DNA of 10,633 bases from Nitrosomonas sp. Its GTDB lineage: Bacteria; Pseudomonadota; Gammaproteobacteria; Burkholderiales; Nitrosomonadaceae. The stretch is taken from positions 1 to 10,633 of the forward strand of contig SXJH01000234.1 of NCBI GenBank assembly GCA_005779435.1, read 5' to 3'. Made by a program: the position numbers and the translations under genes. Under the pieces are notes generated by a model, which saw only the letters and a list, made by a program, of their open reading frames with translations, was not told where the DNA came from and made no database searches. Of the stretch, positions 1-7,683 are shown piece after piece. How positions within the stretch are numbered: the first letter of the stretch is position 1; every line of letters begins with the position of its first letter.

Positions 1-363
1 CATCAATACTTGCGCGGAAACTTCAGGTGGCGCGATTTTCCGTCCGCGCACTTCAACCCATGCATCGTTGTTATCCGCCTTCACAATGCTGTAAGGCACC
101 ATTTTGATATCGCGCTGCACCATATCTTCATCGAAACGGCGCCCGATCAATCGCTTAACCGCAAATAGCGTATTTTTGGGATTAGTGATCGCCTGACGCT
201 TAGCGGAAGCGCCGACCAAAACTTCACTATCCTCCGTGTATGCAACAATGGAAGGCGTGGTGCGTGTTCCTTCCGAATTTTCGATTACTTTGGGCGTTCC
301 ACTTTCCATTACGGAAACGCAAGAGTTGGTAGTACCTAAATCGATACCGATAATTTTCGCCAT
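1..363 (-). CDS. dnaK: Chaperone protein DnaK (Hsp70), N-terminal part
   Basis: Hsp70 chaperone that binds exposed hydrophobic segments of unfolded proteins in the cytoplasm in an ATP-driven cycle with DnaJ and GrpE. Only the first 121 residues are inside the window, and the gene runs off the left edge. The start MAKIIGIDLGTTNSCVSVM is the classical Hsp70 phosphate-1 loop (DLGTTNS, residues 8-14). The stretch FAVKRLIGR contains Lys70, the position of the catalytic lysine of E. coli DnaK. The reading frame is intact throughout. The start at 361-363 has the purine-rich sequence AAGGA (complement of 374-378) 10 bases upstream. The gene follows grpE on the same strand with a 71-base gap that shows no terminator, so both are probably transcribed from the heat-shock promoter upstream of grpE. 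dnaJ is the expected next gene beyond the left edge, but it is not visible here. Confidence 0.98.
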   Translation of the reverse strand, partial: MAKIIGIDLGTTNSCVSVMESGTPKVIENSEGTRTTPSIVAYTEDSEVLVGASAKRQAITNPKNTLFAVKRLIGRRFDEDMVQRDIKMVPYSIVKADNNDAWVEVRGRKIAPPEVSAQVLM

Positions 364-434
364 AATTATTAGATCCTTTTAAAGATGAATTCTTTGTTAA
401 AACTGAATAGAAAGTGGAGATCCCGGTTAAAAAT

Positions 435-1028
435 TCAAGTGCCTTGCGCTTTAGAAACCGCAACTAATGCGGGACGGATAATACGTTCATTGAGTTTATA
501 TCCCCTTTGCATCACTTGAACCACGGTATTGGGCGCTTGATCGGATTCGACGATACACATCGCTTGGTGCTGATGCGGATCGAATTTTTCCCCCTTGGGA
601 TCGATTGCTTTAATACCGAATTTATCGAATACATTCAGCAATTGCTTTTGTGTCAATTCCATACCGTTCTTGAAGCTCTCGATGCTGGCATTCTCAACTG
701 CCAATGCGGCTTCCAAGCTATCCATCACCGTTAACAATTCACCCGAAAAATTTTCAATCGCATATTTATGCGCATTGGCGATATCGGTTTGCGCTCGTTT
801 CCGGATATTATCGGTTTCCGCCTTGGCACGAACCCATGCATCGTAATGTTCGTTCGCTTTGGTTTCGGCTTGCTTGAGCACTTGCGCAAGATCCGGCGGC
901 GCAGCGGATTCGCCGGTTTGAATTGTGGCATCGCTACTTAGGCCGGGTATTGGGTTTTCTTCGCTATCGCGCGTTGTTTCCGCTTGATCGGCTTCCGGGC
1001 CGTGCGGATTTTCTGAACTGTGCATCAT
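435..1028 (-). CDS. grpE: Nucleotide exchange factor GrpE
   Basis: GrpE releases ADP from DnaK and so resets the Hsp70 cycle; it works as a cytoplasmic dimer. The protein is about 197 residues, normal for the family. Residues 1-45 are acidic and low in complexity, as is usual for GrpE. Residues 46-110 form the long dimerisation helix with the conserved ETDNIRKRAQ (71-80). Residues about 135-195 form the beta-wing domain with the family signature RGYKLNERIIRPALVAVSK (175-193). Two start codons stand side by side (1026-1028 and 1023-1025). The strong Shine-Dalgarno GGAGG (complement of 1030-1034) is 1 base from the first and 4 bases from the second, so the second ATG (a 196-residue protein) may be the one really used. 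The gene is first in the grpE-dnaK unit and is preceded by a sigma-32-type promoter. Confidence 0.97.
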   Translation of the reverse strand: MMHSSENPHGPEADQAETTRDSEENPIPGLSSDATIQTGESAAPPDLAQVLKQAETKANEHYDAWVRAKAETDNIRKRAQTDIANAHKYAIENFSGELLTVMDSLEAALAVENASIESFKNGMELTQKQLLNVFDKFGIKAIDPKGEKFDPHQHQAMCIVESDQAPNTVVQVMQRGYKLNERIIRPALVAVSKAQGT

Positions 1029-1053
1029 TCCTCCTCATGATAATTTTGGCGTT

Positions 1054-1079
1054 ATTGGGACTTATTCCCCAAATTCAAG
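1054..1079 (-). promoter_or_regulatory. Sigma-32 (RpoH) type heat-shock promoter of grpE-dnaK
   Basis: Read on the minus strand, CTTGAA (1079-1074) is followed after 14 bases by CCCAAT (1059-1054). This closely matches the RpoH consensus CTTGAA-N(about 11-16)-CCCCAT, including the C-rich start of the -10 element. It lies 25 bases upstream of the first grpE ATG, which leaves a short leader containing the GGAGG ribosome site. Position, direction and the identity of the downstream genes agree with heat-shock control. I saw no CIRCE-type inverted repeat in this gap, so repression by HrcA at this site is not supported. The -10 differs from consensus by one base (CCCAAT for CCCCAT). Confidence 0.75.
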
Positions 1080-1161
1080 TAACCGGAGGAAAAAATACTT
1101 ATACCGCGAGCAAGCAATTAAATAAAAACATTGACACTCAATGCATTAGGGAAACGCCGAT

Positions 1162-2547
1162 TTATTGGCTGTAACCGCCGATCCTTTCAGCCAAGGTTTT
1201 CGCCTTGCCGATATAATTATCCGGCGTCAGCGCCAGCAAACGATCCTTCTCGGCGGGAGGAATATTCAATTCCATGATGAACCGATGTAAATCTTCCTTG
1301 GCAATTCCGCTTTTTCCGCGCGTTAGCGCTTTCAATTGCTCGTAAGGATTGGCAACGCCATAGCGCCGCATCACCGTTTGAATCGGCTCGGCCAATACCT
1401 CCCAGGCATTATTCAAATCGGCTTGCAATTGCGCGATATTCACATCCAGCTTATTGAGTCCTTTGAGGCAGGAATCGTAAGCCAGCAGCGTATATCCCAG
1501 CGCCACGCCCATGTTGCGCAATACCGTGGAATCGGTCAAATCCCGTTGCCAGCGCGATACCGGCAATTTTTCGCTGAAATGATGCAATAGCGCATTTGCA
1601 ATACCGAGATTGCCCTCGGAATTTTCAAAATCGATCGGATTGACTTTATGCGGCATGGTAGAAGATCCCACCTCGTCCGCTTTGGTTTTTTGCTTGAAAT
1701 AACCCAGCGCAATATAACCCCAAATATCACGATTCAGATCCAGCAGTACCGTATTGATTCGTGCATAGGCATTGAATAATTCCGCCATGGTGTCGTGCGG
1801 CTCGATCTGCGTGGTATAGGGATTGAATTCCAATCCCAGCCGTTCGACAAATGCCTGCGCGAACTTTTCCCAATCCAGATCCGGATAAGCGACCATATGC
1901 GCATTGTAATTGCCGACCGCGCCATTGATTTTGCCCAAAATCGAAATCGACTCCAATTGCTTTTTACCGCGCTGCAATCGGTACACGCTATTGGCGATTT
2001 CCTTACCCAGCGTGGTCGGTGTCGCCGGCTGCCCGTGCGTACGCGCAAGCATGGGCACATCCGCCAATTGATGCGCCAGCTCACCCAATCGATCGACAAT
2101 GCGATTAAGCGCGGGCAACATGACATGATGCAAGCTGGATTTGAGCATCAGTCCATGAGATAAGTTATTGATATCCTCGGAAGTACAAGCAAAATGAATA
2201 AACTCGGCGGCCCCGGCAATTTCCGGATTGCCGGTAAGTTGCTGCTTCAACCAGTATTCCACCGCTTTCACATCGTGATTCGTGGTCGCCTCAATCGCTT
2301 TGACCGCCTCGCCGTCGGCAACCGAGAAATCTTCCGTCAGCCGATCCAATTGCACATGCGTGTCGCTTGAAAAAGCCGGAATCTCGAGAATACCGGGCTC
2401 AGCGCTCAGCGCCTTAAGCCAGGCCACTTCCACTTGCACGCGATAACGAATTAATGCAAATTCGCTGAAATAATAACGCAGCGGCTCAACTTTCGAGTAA
2501 TAACGACCGTCTAACGGCGATAATGCGGTAATGGCGGAATCAGTCAT
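1162..2547 (-). CDS. purB: Adenylosuccinate lyase PurB
   Basis: Cytoplasmic enzyme of purine biosynthesis. It removes fumarate from SAICAR, giving AICAR, and from adenylosuccinate, giving AMP. The protein is 461 residues and belongs to the fumarase/aspartase superfamily. Visible signatures are TTNHDVKAVEYWL (88-100), CTSEDINNLSH (121-131), ARTHGQPATPTT (168-179) and the mobile loop GSSTMPHKVNPIDFENSEGN (294-313). His171 and Ser295 fall at exactly the numbers of the catalytic His171 and Ser295 of E. coli PurB. This supports the start at MTDSAITALSPLDGRYY (2545-2547). The frame stays open upstream for 36 more codons, but that stretch does not resemble the family. No good Shine-Dalgarno precedes the chosen start, and an in-frame ATG three codons upstream (2554-2556) is an alternative. 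The gene is divergent from the serine dehydratase gene and lies 133 bases ahead of grpE on the same strand. Confidence 0.97.
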   Translation of the reverse strand: MTDSAITALSPLDGRYYSKVEPLRYYFSEFALIRYRVQVEVAWLKALSAEPGILEIPAFSSDTHVQLDRLTEDFSVADGEAVKAIEATTNHDVKAVEYWLKQQLTGNPEIAGAAEFIHFACTSEDINNLSHGLMLKSSLHHVMLPALNRIVDRLGELAHQLADVPMLARTHGQPATPTTLGKEIANSVYRLQRGKKQLESISILGKINGAVGNYNAHMVAYPDLDWEKFAQAFVERLGLEFNPYTTQIEPHDTMAELFNAYARINTVLLDLNRDIWGYIALGYFKQKTKADEVGSSTMPHKVNPIDFENSEGNLGIANALLHHFSEKLPVSRWQRDLTDSTVLRNMGVALGYTLLAYDSCLKGLNKLDVNIAQLQADLNNAWEVLAEPIQTVMRRYGVANPYEQLKALTRGKSGIAKEDLHRFIMELNIPPAEKDRLLALTPDNYIGKAKTLAERIGGYSQ

Positions 2548-2743
2548 GATGTGCATGTTTTTGAAAGGCAGGAATTTTAACATGGCCATTATGCATGCAT
2601 TGCAGCAAAAATTCCCATAGTAAAAACTGTTGAGTCGATGCGCGACATATAGCATACTAGCTGCGCTTTGTAGCCAGCCATACCGCTTTACTCAATTTTC
2701 GGTTTGCAGCACGACAGGATTTCAATTTTCACAGGCATTTTCA
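2548..2743. promoter_or_regulatory. Divergent purB / serine dehydratase intergenic region
   Basis: This 196-base gap separates two divergent genes and should hold a promoter for each. On the plus strand TTGAGT (2630-2635) and CATACT (2653-2658) are 17 bases apart, each matching the sigma-70 consensus at 4 of 6 positions; this is a weak candidate for the dehydratase gene. I found no convincing pair for purB. A perfect 10-base palindrome ATGCATGCAT lies at 2591-2600, but nothing shows it to be an operator, and no PurR-type box (ACGCAAACGTTTGCGT-like) is visible. Confidence 0.3.
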
Positions 2744-4141
2744 ATGTTCATCAGCGCTCTCGATCTCTTTAAAATCGGTATCGGCCCTTCCAGCTCGCAT
2801 ACCATGGGACCAATGGTTGCAGCCAAGGATTTTCGCGGCCGTATCGATACCTTTGCCGCCAGCCAACCCGCATCCCCGTTTTTACAAGTGCGCTGCACGT
2901 TGCGCGGTTCATTGGCATTCACCGGCAAAGGTCACGCGACGGATCGCGCGGTAACGCTCGGCATGCACGGACACACGCCGCAAGGACTGGCAAAACTCAA
3001 CGTCAACGAGTTATTTCAAACGCTTTGGCAGCAAACCGCTTTTCAAACCGATGGCTCCGCCACAATCCATTTCAATCCGCCGGAAGATATCGTTTTCGAC
3101 AAGGGCGATCCTTTGCCGGAACACCCGAATGGTATGATTTTCCAGTTACTGGACCAAACCGGAAAAACCTTATTGACCGAAACCTATTTCTCGATTGGCG
3201 GCGGTTTTATTACGACACTGGCCGAAATCAGCCGATTGGTCGCGCCGATCAAGATGGAAACCGCGCAATCCTGCGGCTTTCCATTCGACTGCGCCGATCA
3301 AATGATGAAAATGTCCGCCGATAGCGGCTTATCCGTTGCCGCAATGAAGCGCAGCAACGAACAGGAACGTATCGGTGAAAAAACACTGAATGACGGTCTT
3401 GATGCCATCTGGGATGCCATGCGCACCTGCCTCGAAAATGGCTTGGCCGCCGAAGGCCGTTTGCCGGGCGGATTGAATATCAAACGGCGCGCGCAAGTAC
3501 TGTACCGGCAATTACAAGAAAATCCGCAAAAAGCCAATCTGAACGATTGGTTATGCGCCTATGCCATGGCGGTTAATGAAGAAAATGCAGCCGGGCACTT
3601 AGTGGTCACCGCACCGACCAACGGCGCCGCAGGGGTCATCCCCGCCGTGATTTATTACACGGTAAAACACGAAGGCGCGACATTGGCGCAAGTCCGCGAT
3701 TTCTTACTGGTTGCCGGCGCTATCGGCGGCTTGATCAAACACAACAGCTCGATTTCCGGCGCGGAAGTCGGTTGCCAAGGCGAAGTCGGCTCCGCATCCG
3801 CCATGGCTGCCGCCGGTTTATGCGCAATCAAAGGCGGAACCACCGCGCAAATCGAGAATGCCGCAGAAATCGCATTGGAACATCATCTCGGCATGACCTG
3901 CGATCCGGTCGGCGGCCTGGTGCAAGTGCCTTGCATCGAGCGTAACGGATTCGGTGCGATCAAAGCCTATACCGCCGCCTCATTGGCGATTCGCGGCGAC
4001 GGACAGCATTTTATGTCGCTGGATAATTGCATTGCGGCGATGAAACAAACCGGGCTGGAAATGTCGGTGAAATACAAAGAAACATCGTTGGGCGGGTTGG
4101 CATCGCTGCATGGGTTACCGGTCAGCATCACCGAGTGCTGA
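2744..4141 (+). CDS. sdaA: L-serine ammonia-lyase (L-serine dehydratase), single-chain [4Fe-4S] type
   Basis: Converts L-serine to pyruvate and ammonia with an oxygen-sensitive [4Fe-4S] cluster and no pyridoxal phosphate. The protein is 465 residues, close to E. coli SdaA/SdaB, with the beta domain (SDH_beta) first and the alpha domain (SDH_alpha) second in one chain. Markers are MFISALDLFKIGIGPSSSHT (1-20), a substrate-loop type motif PTNGAAGVIPA (291-301), and three cluster cysteines at 344 (VGCQGEVGSASAMAAAG), 386 (MTCDPVGG) and 397 (QVPCIERNGFG). The last residue, Cys465 (SITEC), matches the C-terminal cysteine that caps the cluster's fourth iron in the Legionella enzyme. The start at ATG 2744 is chosen by homology; the open frame from 2630 adds 38 residues unlike the family. 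Only a weak ACAGG (2731-2735) lies upstream as a ribosome site. The stop is 6 bases from the stop of the convergent DUF3422 gene. Confidence 0.95.
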   Translation: MFISALDLFKIGIGPSSSHTMGPMVAAKDFRGRIDTFAASQPASPFLQVRCTLRGSLAFTGKGHATDRAVTLGMHGHTPQGLAKLNVNELFQTLWQQTAFQTDGSATIHFNPPEDIVFDKGDPLPEHPNGMIFQLLDQTGKTLLTETYFSIGGGFITTLAEISRLVAPIKMETAQSCGFPFDCADQMMKMSADSGLSVAAMKRSNEQERIGEKTLNDGLDAIWDAMRTCLENGLAAEGRLPGGLNIKRRAQVLYRQLQENPQKANLNDWLCAYAMAVNEENAAGHLVVTAPTNGAAGVIPAVIYYTVKHEGATLAQVRDFLLVAGAIGGLIKHNSSISGAEVGCQGEVGSASAMAAAGLCAIKGGTTAQIENAAEIALEHHLGMTCDPVGGLVQVPCIERNGFGAIKAYTAASLAIRGDGQHFMSLDNCIAAMKQTGLEMSVKYKETSLGGLASLHGLPVSITEC

Positions 4142-4147
4142 CGAGCG

Positions 4148-5500
4148 TCAACCATCCTTATGCAGTTTACCGATTAACTGCCGCATACCGCGAACGACAA
4201 AGAAAACGCCCAACAGCACAAAAGGAATCGCGATGCCTGTCAGCAACTCCACATCGATATCGTAATCCGCCGCTTTCAAGGCTTTGAGTCCGTAGCCGAC
4301 GATGCCCAGTAAATAATAGCTCAGCACTACCACCGACAAGCCTTCGACCGTCTCTTGCATGCGCAATTGCACGCGCGCGCGGCTATCCATCGATTTCAGT
4401 AAATCGCGAATTTGCGCTTCCATCGACAAATCGACCCGCGTGCGCAATAACGCCGATGCACGCCCCAATCGCATCGACAACGTTTCCAGTTTGGTGTGCA
4501 CCAACTCGCAAGTACCCATCGCGGACGACAAGCGTTGGATCATAAACTCCTGCAACATCTGCAAACCCTCGATCCGCTCTTCGCGCAGTTCGGCAATGCG
4601 CAGTTTTACAATATCGTAATAAGCCCGAGACGCATTAAAGCGATGGCTGGTTTGTGCCGACAAACGCTCGGTTTCCGCCGCCAGCCGGGTCAATTCGTCC
4701 AGCAGGCGTTGCTCGTCTTCGATACTGGTCATCGCCACGTGATTCGTCGTCAATTCGGCCAACCGCTGATCTGCGCGCGCCAATTGCGGAATGATTTTGC
4801 GCGTAATCGGCACCGGCAGCATCGCCAGCATGCGGTAGGTTTCGATCTCCAACAAACGCTGCACCAGCCGCCCGACTTGGCGGCTGCGCAGATTGTCATC
4901 GTGAATCAAGATACGGCCAAAATTATCGCGATGTATTTGATGATCGCTCCAGACGGTGGCCGCACCGCCCGCCACTTTCGAACCGATCACCGCGCTCGAG
5001 GAAAACAGTGCCGACAATTCGTGCAAACTGCGCATCGGGCGCGAACGATCTTCCAACGTAATATGCGTCGCCACCAGTAATTCTCCGGGCAAGCGCGACA
5101 ACCACTCCTGCGGCACGTAAGCAATGGGCGGATGTGCAAAAGGAATCTCGAACGGTTGTGCGCGATAAATCGTATAGGTGGAATATTCGGTATGCCGTTC
5201 CCAACGCAAGCGGAACTCGCCGCAATCGGCACTGAAGTCGTTTTCATGCATATTCGGAGAAGCAATGCCGTACCGGGCGCACAACTCGCCGATCAACTGC
5301 CGCTCCTGATCGACCCACCCGCGCTCCGACAGCAACACCAAATGCGAAAGCTCAAGCGGCGGCGCCAGCAGCTCATACACCACCGAATTAAGCTCATCGT
5401 ACAATTCCTGGCGCTCGGAATATTCAGGGATACTCAATAACCGCCGCTGGGAAAGATCGGAGGATTCTGTGTTACATGAAGATACGGCAATAGGATCCAT
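4148..5500 (-). CDS. DUF3422 family membrane protein
   Basis: Protein of 450 residues with unknown biochemical role. The family marker FRLRWERHTEYSTYTIYR (96-113) identifies DUF3422. The soluble part (1-385) contains long charged heptad-like helices, about 235-385, for example ELTRLAAETERL and LRIAELREERIEGL. Two hydrophobic segments follow at about 388-405 and 419-437, joined by a short loop, with a positively charged tail (RGMRQLIGKLHK). This suggests an inner-membrane protein with its helical bulk on one side, an arrangement that recalls CorA transporters; the CorA GMN signature is absent, so the likeness is only architectural. From memory, the family usually has an ELHARP-like motif near the N-terminus; here it reads DELNSVVYEL (35-44), so it has diverged. 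The start at 5498-5500 has no strong ribosome site. The gene converges with the serine dehydratase gene and diverges from the lipoprotein gene. Confidence 0.85.
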   Translation of the reverse strand: MDPIAVSSCNTESSDLSQRRLLSIPEYSERQELYDELNSVVYELLAPPLELSHLVLLSERGWVDQERQLIGELCARYGIASPNMHENDFSADCGEFRLRWERHTEYSTYTIYRAQPFEIPFAHPPIAYVPQEWLSRLPGELLVATHITLEDRSRPMRSLHELSALFSSSAVIGSKVAGGAATVWSDHQIHRDNFGRILIHDDNLRSRQVGRLVQRLLEIETYRMLAMLPVPITRKIIPQLARADQRLAELTTNHVAMTSIEDEQRLLDELTRLAAETERLSAQTSHRFNASRAYYDIVKLRIAELREERIEGLQMLQEFMIQRLSSAMGTCELVHTKLETLSMRLGRASALLRTRVDLSMEAQIRDLLKSMDSRARVQLRMQETVEGLSVVVLSYYLLGIVGYGLKALKAADYDIDVELLTGIAIPFVLLGVFFVVRGMRQLIGKLHKDG

Positions 5501-5597
5501 AAACCGGCCCGCTGAAAATTAAATTAACCGCTTTATATGATATAGCATACCGGATACTATCGTCTCATCCATTCCAAAACCAGCACAGGGGGGCATC

Positions 5598-6128
5598 ATG
5601 AAACGCTATTGCATAATACTCGGCTTGCTATTGAACGGCTGCACCGGATTGCCTACCGCCATTCAAAATGCGCCGTACATGAATCTTTCCTACAATCAGG
5701 TCAGCAGCGACAGCAACAGTTTCAAGGATGTCCCGGTGCGTTGGGGCGGCGTCATTATCAGCGTGGAAAACGAGGCGCAAGCGAGTTTGATGCAGGTGGT
5801 GTTTCATCCGCTCGATTTCAATGGGCGTCCGCAAACCTATCATGCCGGGCAAGGCCGTTTTGTCATCCAAGTCGCCGAATTCCTCGATCCGGCGGTATAC
5901 GCGAAAGACAAGGAAATCACCGTGGCCGGGGTTATTGCGGGGGATATCGAACTCACCGTTGGCAAAAGGACGATTCGCGTGCCATTGCTCACCGCGACCT
6001 CCATCCACCTGTGGCCGGTTTATCCGGATTATATCCATCAACCGGGCTATTTTTATCCGAACTATGGATTTCCGGCATACAGTCCGTTTTATCGCGGCGG
6101 GTTTTATGGCCCCTATTATCGCTGGTAA
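5598..6128 (+). CDS. Slp-family outer-membrane lipoprotein
   Basis: Small lipoprotein of 176 residues resembling E. coli Slp (starvation lipoprotein), whose exact role is unclear. The signal peptide MKRYCIILGLLLNGC has a short positive start, a hydrophobic core and a lipobox LLNGC with Cys15 as the lipid-bearing residue. Asn follows Cys -2 rather than Asp +2, and Thr is at +2, so outer-membrane sorting is expected. The Slp core is visible: VRWGGVIISVENE (47-59), VVFHPLDFNGRPQ (67-79), GRFVIQVAEFLDPAVYAKDK (86-105), then a GVIAGDIE segment (111-118). The tail from Trp139 to the end is rich in Tyr, Phe, Pro and Gly and goes beyond the end of E. coli Slp. The ribosome site AGGGGGG (5587-5593) is 4 bases from the ATG. 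A 97-base gap separates it from the divergent DUF3422 gene. Its stop is 1 base from the stop of the convergent GTPase gene. Confidence 0.88.
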   Translation: MKRYCIILGLLLNGCTGLPTAIQNAPYMNLSYNQVSSDSNSFKDVPVRWGGVIISVENEAQASLMQVVFHPLDFNGRPQTYHAGQGRFVIQVAEFLDPAVYAKDKEITVAGVIAGDIELTVGKRTIRVPLLTATSIHLWPVYPDYIHQPGYFYPNYGFPAYSPFYRGGFYGPYYRW

Positions 6129-6129
6129 A

Positions 6130-7683
6130 TCACTTGCCGGCACGCTTCCCCAGAATCTCCGGCAAATCGCGCAAAAACCTTCCGGCACCGGCCATTTGAC
6201 GCCGCAGCAAAATCCAATCCTCAATGCGTTTTTTGGCATCCAGGCAGCGCATCAAACGTACCCGCAGCGCTTCGTCTTGATGATTCAAGATGACCGCCCA
6301 CAGGGTATCGTTGACGTTATAGACTTTACCGGATTGCAGGCAGACAGGTATCACTTGCTCCACCGCAACCGCAAGATCGGCGGCAATCGCGCGCACGGCG
6401 CCATTGATGTTGATTGCTTTGGCATTGTGCTTGTCCGTTAAATCGTAAGGCGGCTGCCATTCGTTGACCGGGCGCAGGCGGTCGATAAAGCTGGCGACAA
6501 CCAGCAACGGCGCAGGATGCCGATCCAAGCGTGCCGACTGAAAGGTGCGCAGCGTATCCAGAAATTGCCGCTCGATTTGCCGGTCTGCGCGATTGGCCGG
6601 ACTGACCCAGATGATTAAATCGGCGTTTCCGGCGGCTATCAACATTTGTTTGCTGTCAAAAAACGGACTGTCGCAACCGGGGCTATCGAAAATCAGCGCT
6701 TGCATGAGTCCTTCACGCGATAACGCATAGGGCTGCAGCATTCGAGTGGTGTCGGACAATACATCCGTCGCAGCGGTTAAGTCGCCGAACAATGCATTGA
6801 TCAAACTCGATTTTCCGGCATTGGAGCGGCCAAGCACCAGTATGCGCAGCGGCTCGGCGGCAGGTTTGGCAGCTTGCTCGACGGTTGCCAGATCCGCTTG
6901 CGATTCCGGCGTGGCGGTTTGCGTCGGCGGCTCGTCGCTCAACAATAAACGCCCGCTATACAGATCGATGGCGTAATAACCGACCTTGTACACATACGCG
7001 CGCAAAAACCAGCGATGCAATTCATCCCGCGCCTGATCGAAGCTGCGGGCGCGAAACAGACGCCACACTTCGCTGAGCAGCGCATTGACCGGATTAATCA
7101 GCGCACTGCCTGCGCGGTAAATTTTAAACACCTGCTCCGCTTTTTCCGTCCAGCGCTGAATGCGAAAAAAATCGCCGATGGTCAGCCGGTTGCTGAACGG
7201 TATTTTTTCAGCCACATCCAAGCGCAAATCGCGGCTGGCGCGCTCGATAATCAATAAAGTATGCGGAACGGTAAGTTCATACAACGGCTTATCCGCGTCG
7301 GGATGATAGCAATGTGCGACGGTTTCCATCGTTTTCTGCCCGAGCGCCAGTATCCATGTCCCTTGTTCCAACGGCCAATCTTCCGGCTGGCAGCTTTCCG
7401 CCAAGGCTTCCACTTGCTTCCATACCGCATCGGCACTCGGCGGCCACTCCGGATTCGGCGCGGTTGCGGTATCGGTTAATAACCGCCTGTCGCGCATCAC
7501 CAGCCATTGTTGCAAACCGTACCCCATCGCGCCGCACACCGCCATGGCACTAAGCCAAAACAACACATAACCGCTTTGCCACAGCCACCAAAAACCCAGC
7601 ACAAACAGCGCAAGCAGCGGCAATATCGACAGCAATAAAACAAATACCCGCAACCAATCGACTTGTGGAATCAGCGATTTCAT
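6130..7683 (-). CDS. Membrane-anchored P-loop GTPase (HSR1/MMR1-type), second of a pair
   Basis: Protein of 517 residues; no precise family function is recognised. Two hydrophobic segments at about 11-35 and 38-58 form an N-terminal membrane hairpin. A middle region of about 220 residues (60-279), mostly polar with scattered tryptophans, resembles no domain I can name. The G domain follows: P-loop GRSNAGKSS (285-293), switch I threonines DTTR (311-314), G3 DSPGCD (333-338) and hydrophobic strands LIIWV and LLVVASF. The usual NKxD of the G4 motif is replaced by SFID (398-401), so guanine specificity is uncertain. The C-terminal 90 residues are helical and basic, ending GKRAGK. The ATG at 7681-7683 overlaps the TGA of the upstream GTPase gene by 4 bases (ATGA), so translation is probably coupled. 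It ends 1 base from the convergent lipoprotein gene. Confidence 0.82.
   Translation of the reverse strand: MKSLIPQVDWLRVFVLLLSILPLLALFVLGFWWLWQSGYVLFWLSAMAVCGAMGYGLQQWLVMRDRRLLTDTATAPNPEWPPSADAVWKQVEALAESCQPEDWPLEQGTWILALGQKTMETVAHCYHPDADKPLYELTVPHTLLIIERASRDLRLDVAEKIPFSNRLTIGDFFRIQRWTEKAEQVFKIYRAGSALINPVNALLSEVWRLFRARSFDQARDELHRWFLRAYVYKVGYYAIDLYSGRLLLSDEPPTQTATPESQADLATVEQAAKPAAEPLRILVLGRSNAGKSSLINALFGDLTAATDVLSDTTRMLQPYALSREGLMQALIFDSPGCDSPFFDSKQMLIAAGNADLIIWVSPANRADRQIERQFLDTLRTFQSARLDRHPAPLLVVASFIDRLRPVNEWQPPYDLTDKHNAKAININGAVRAIAADLAVAVEQVIPVCLQSGKVYNVNDTLWAVILNHQDEALRVRLMRCLDAKKRIEDWILLRRQMAGAGRFLRDLPEILGKRAGK

Noticed and set aside
1734..2163. Open frames on both strands inside purB (1734-2126 minus, 1795-2163 plus)
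   Set aside because: Shadows of a conserved enzyme; composition rich in Trp, Arg and Ile without motifs.
2591..2600. ATGCATGCAT palindrome as an operator
   Set aside because: A simple repeated ATGC motif arises easily by chance, and it matches no regulator site I know for purB.
2548..2655. Upstream extension of the purB frame by 36 codons
   Set aside because: The added residues (many Cys, Phe, Tyr, Met) do not resemble adenylosuccinate lyases, and His171/Ser295 numbering fits the shorter start exactly.
2630..2743. Upstream extension of the serine dehydratase frame by 38 codons
   Set aside because: The family starts at MFISALDLFKIG; the extension is unlike the family and crosses the expected promoter region.
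4142..4147. Terminator between the convergent serine dehydratase and DUF3422 genes
   Set aside because: The stop codons are 6 bases apart and no hairpin with a T-tract is visible there.
4496..5080. 194-codon plus-strand frame opposite the DUF3422 gene
   Set aside because: It is antisense to a protein with clear family features; its product is rich in Arg, Gln and His, typical of a reverse-strand shadow.
5628..6239. 203-codon minus-strand frame opposite the lipoprotein gene
   Set aside because: It runs antisense to a lipoprotein with clear signal peptide and Slp core and enters the GTPase gene in another frame; no family features.
5609..6441. Two long plus-strand frames overlapping the lipoprotein gene (5609-6199 and 5821-6441)
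   Set aside because: Arg/Pro-rich shadow translations without a ribosome site; the Slp frame explains the region.
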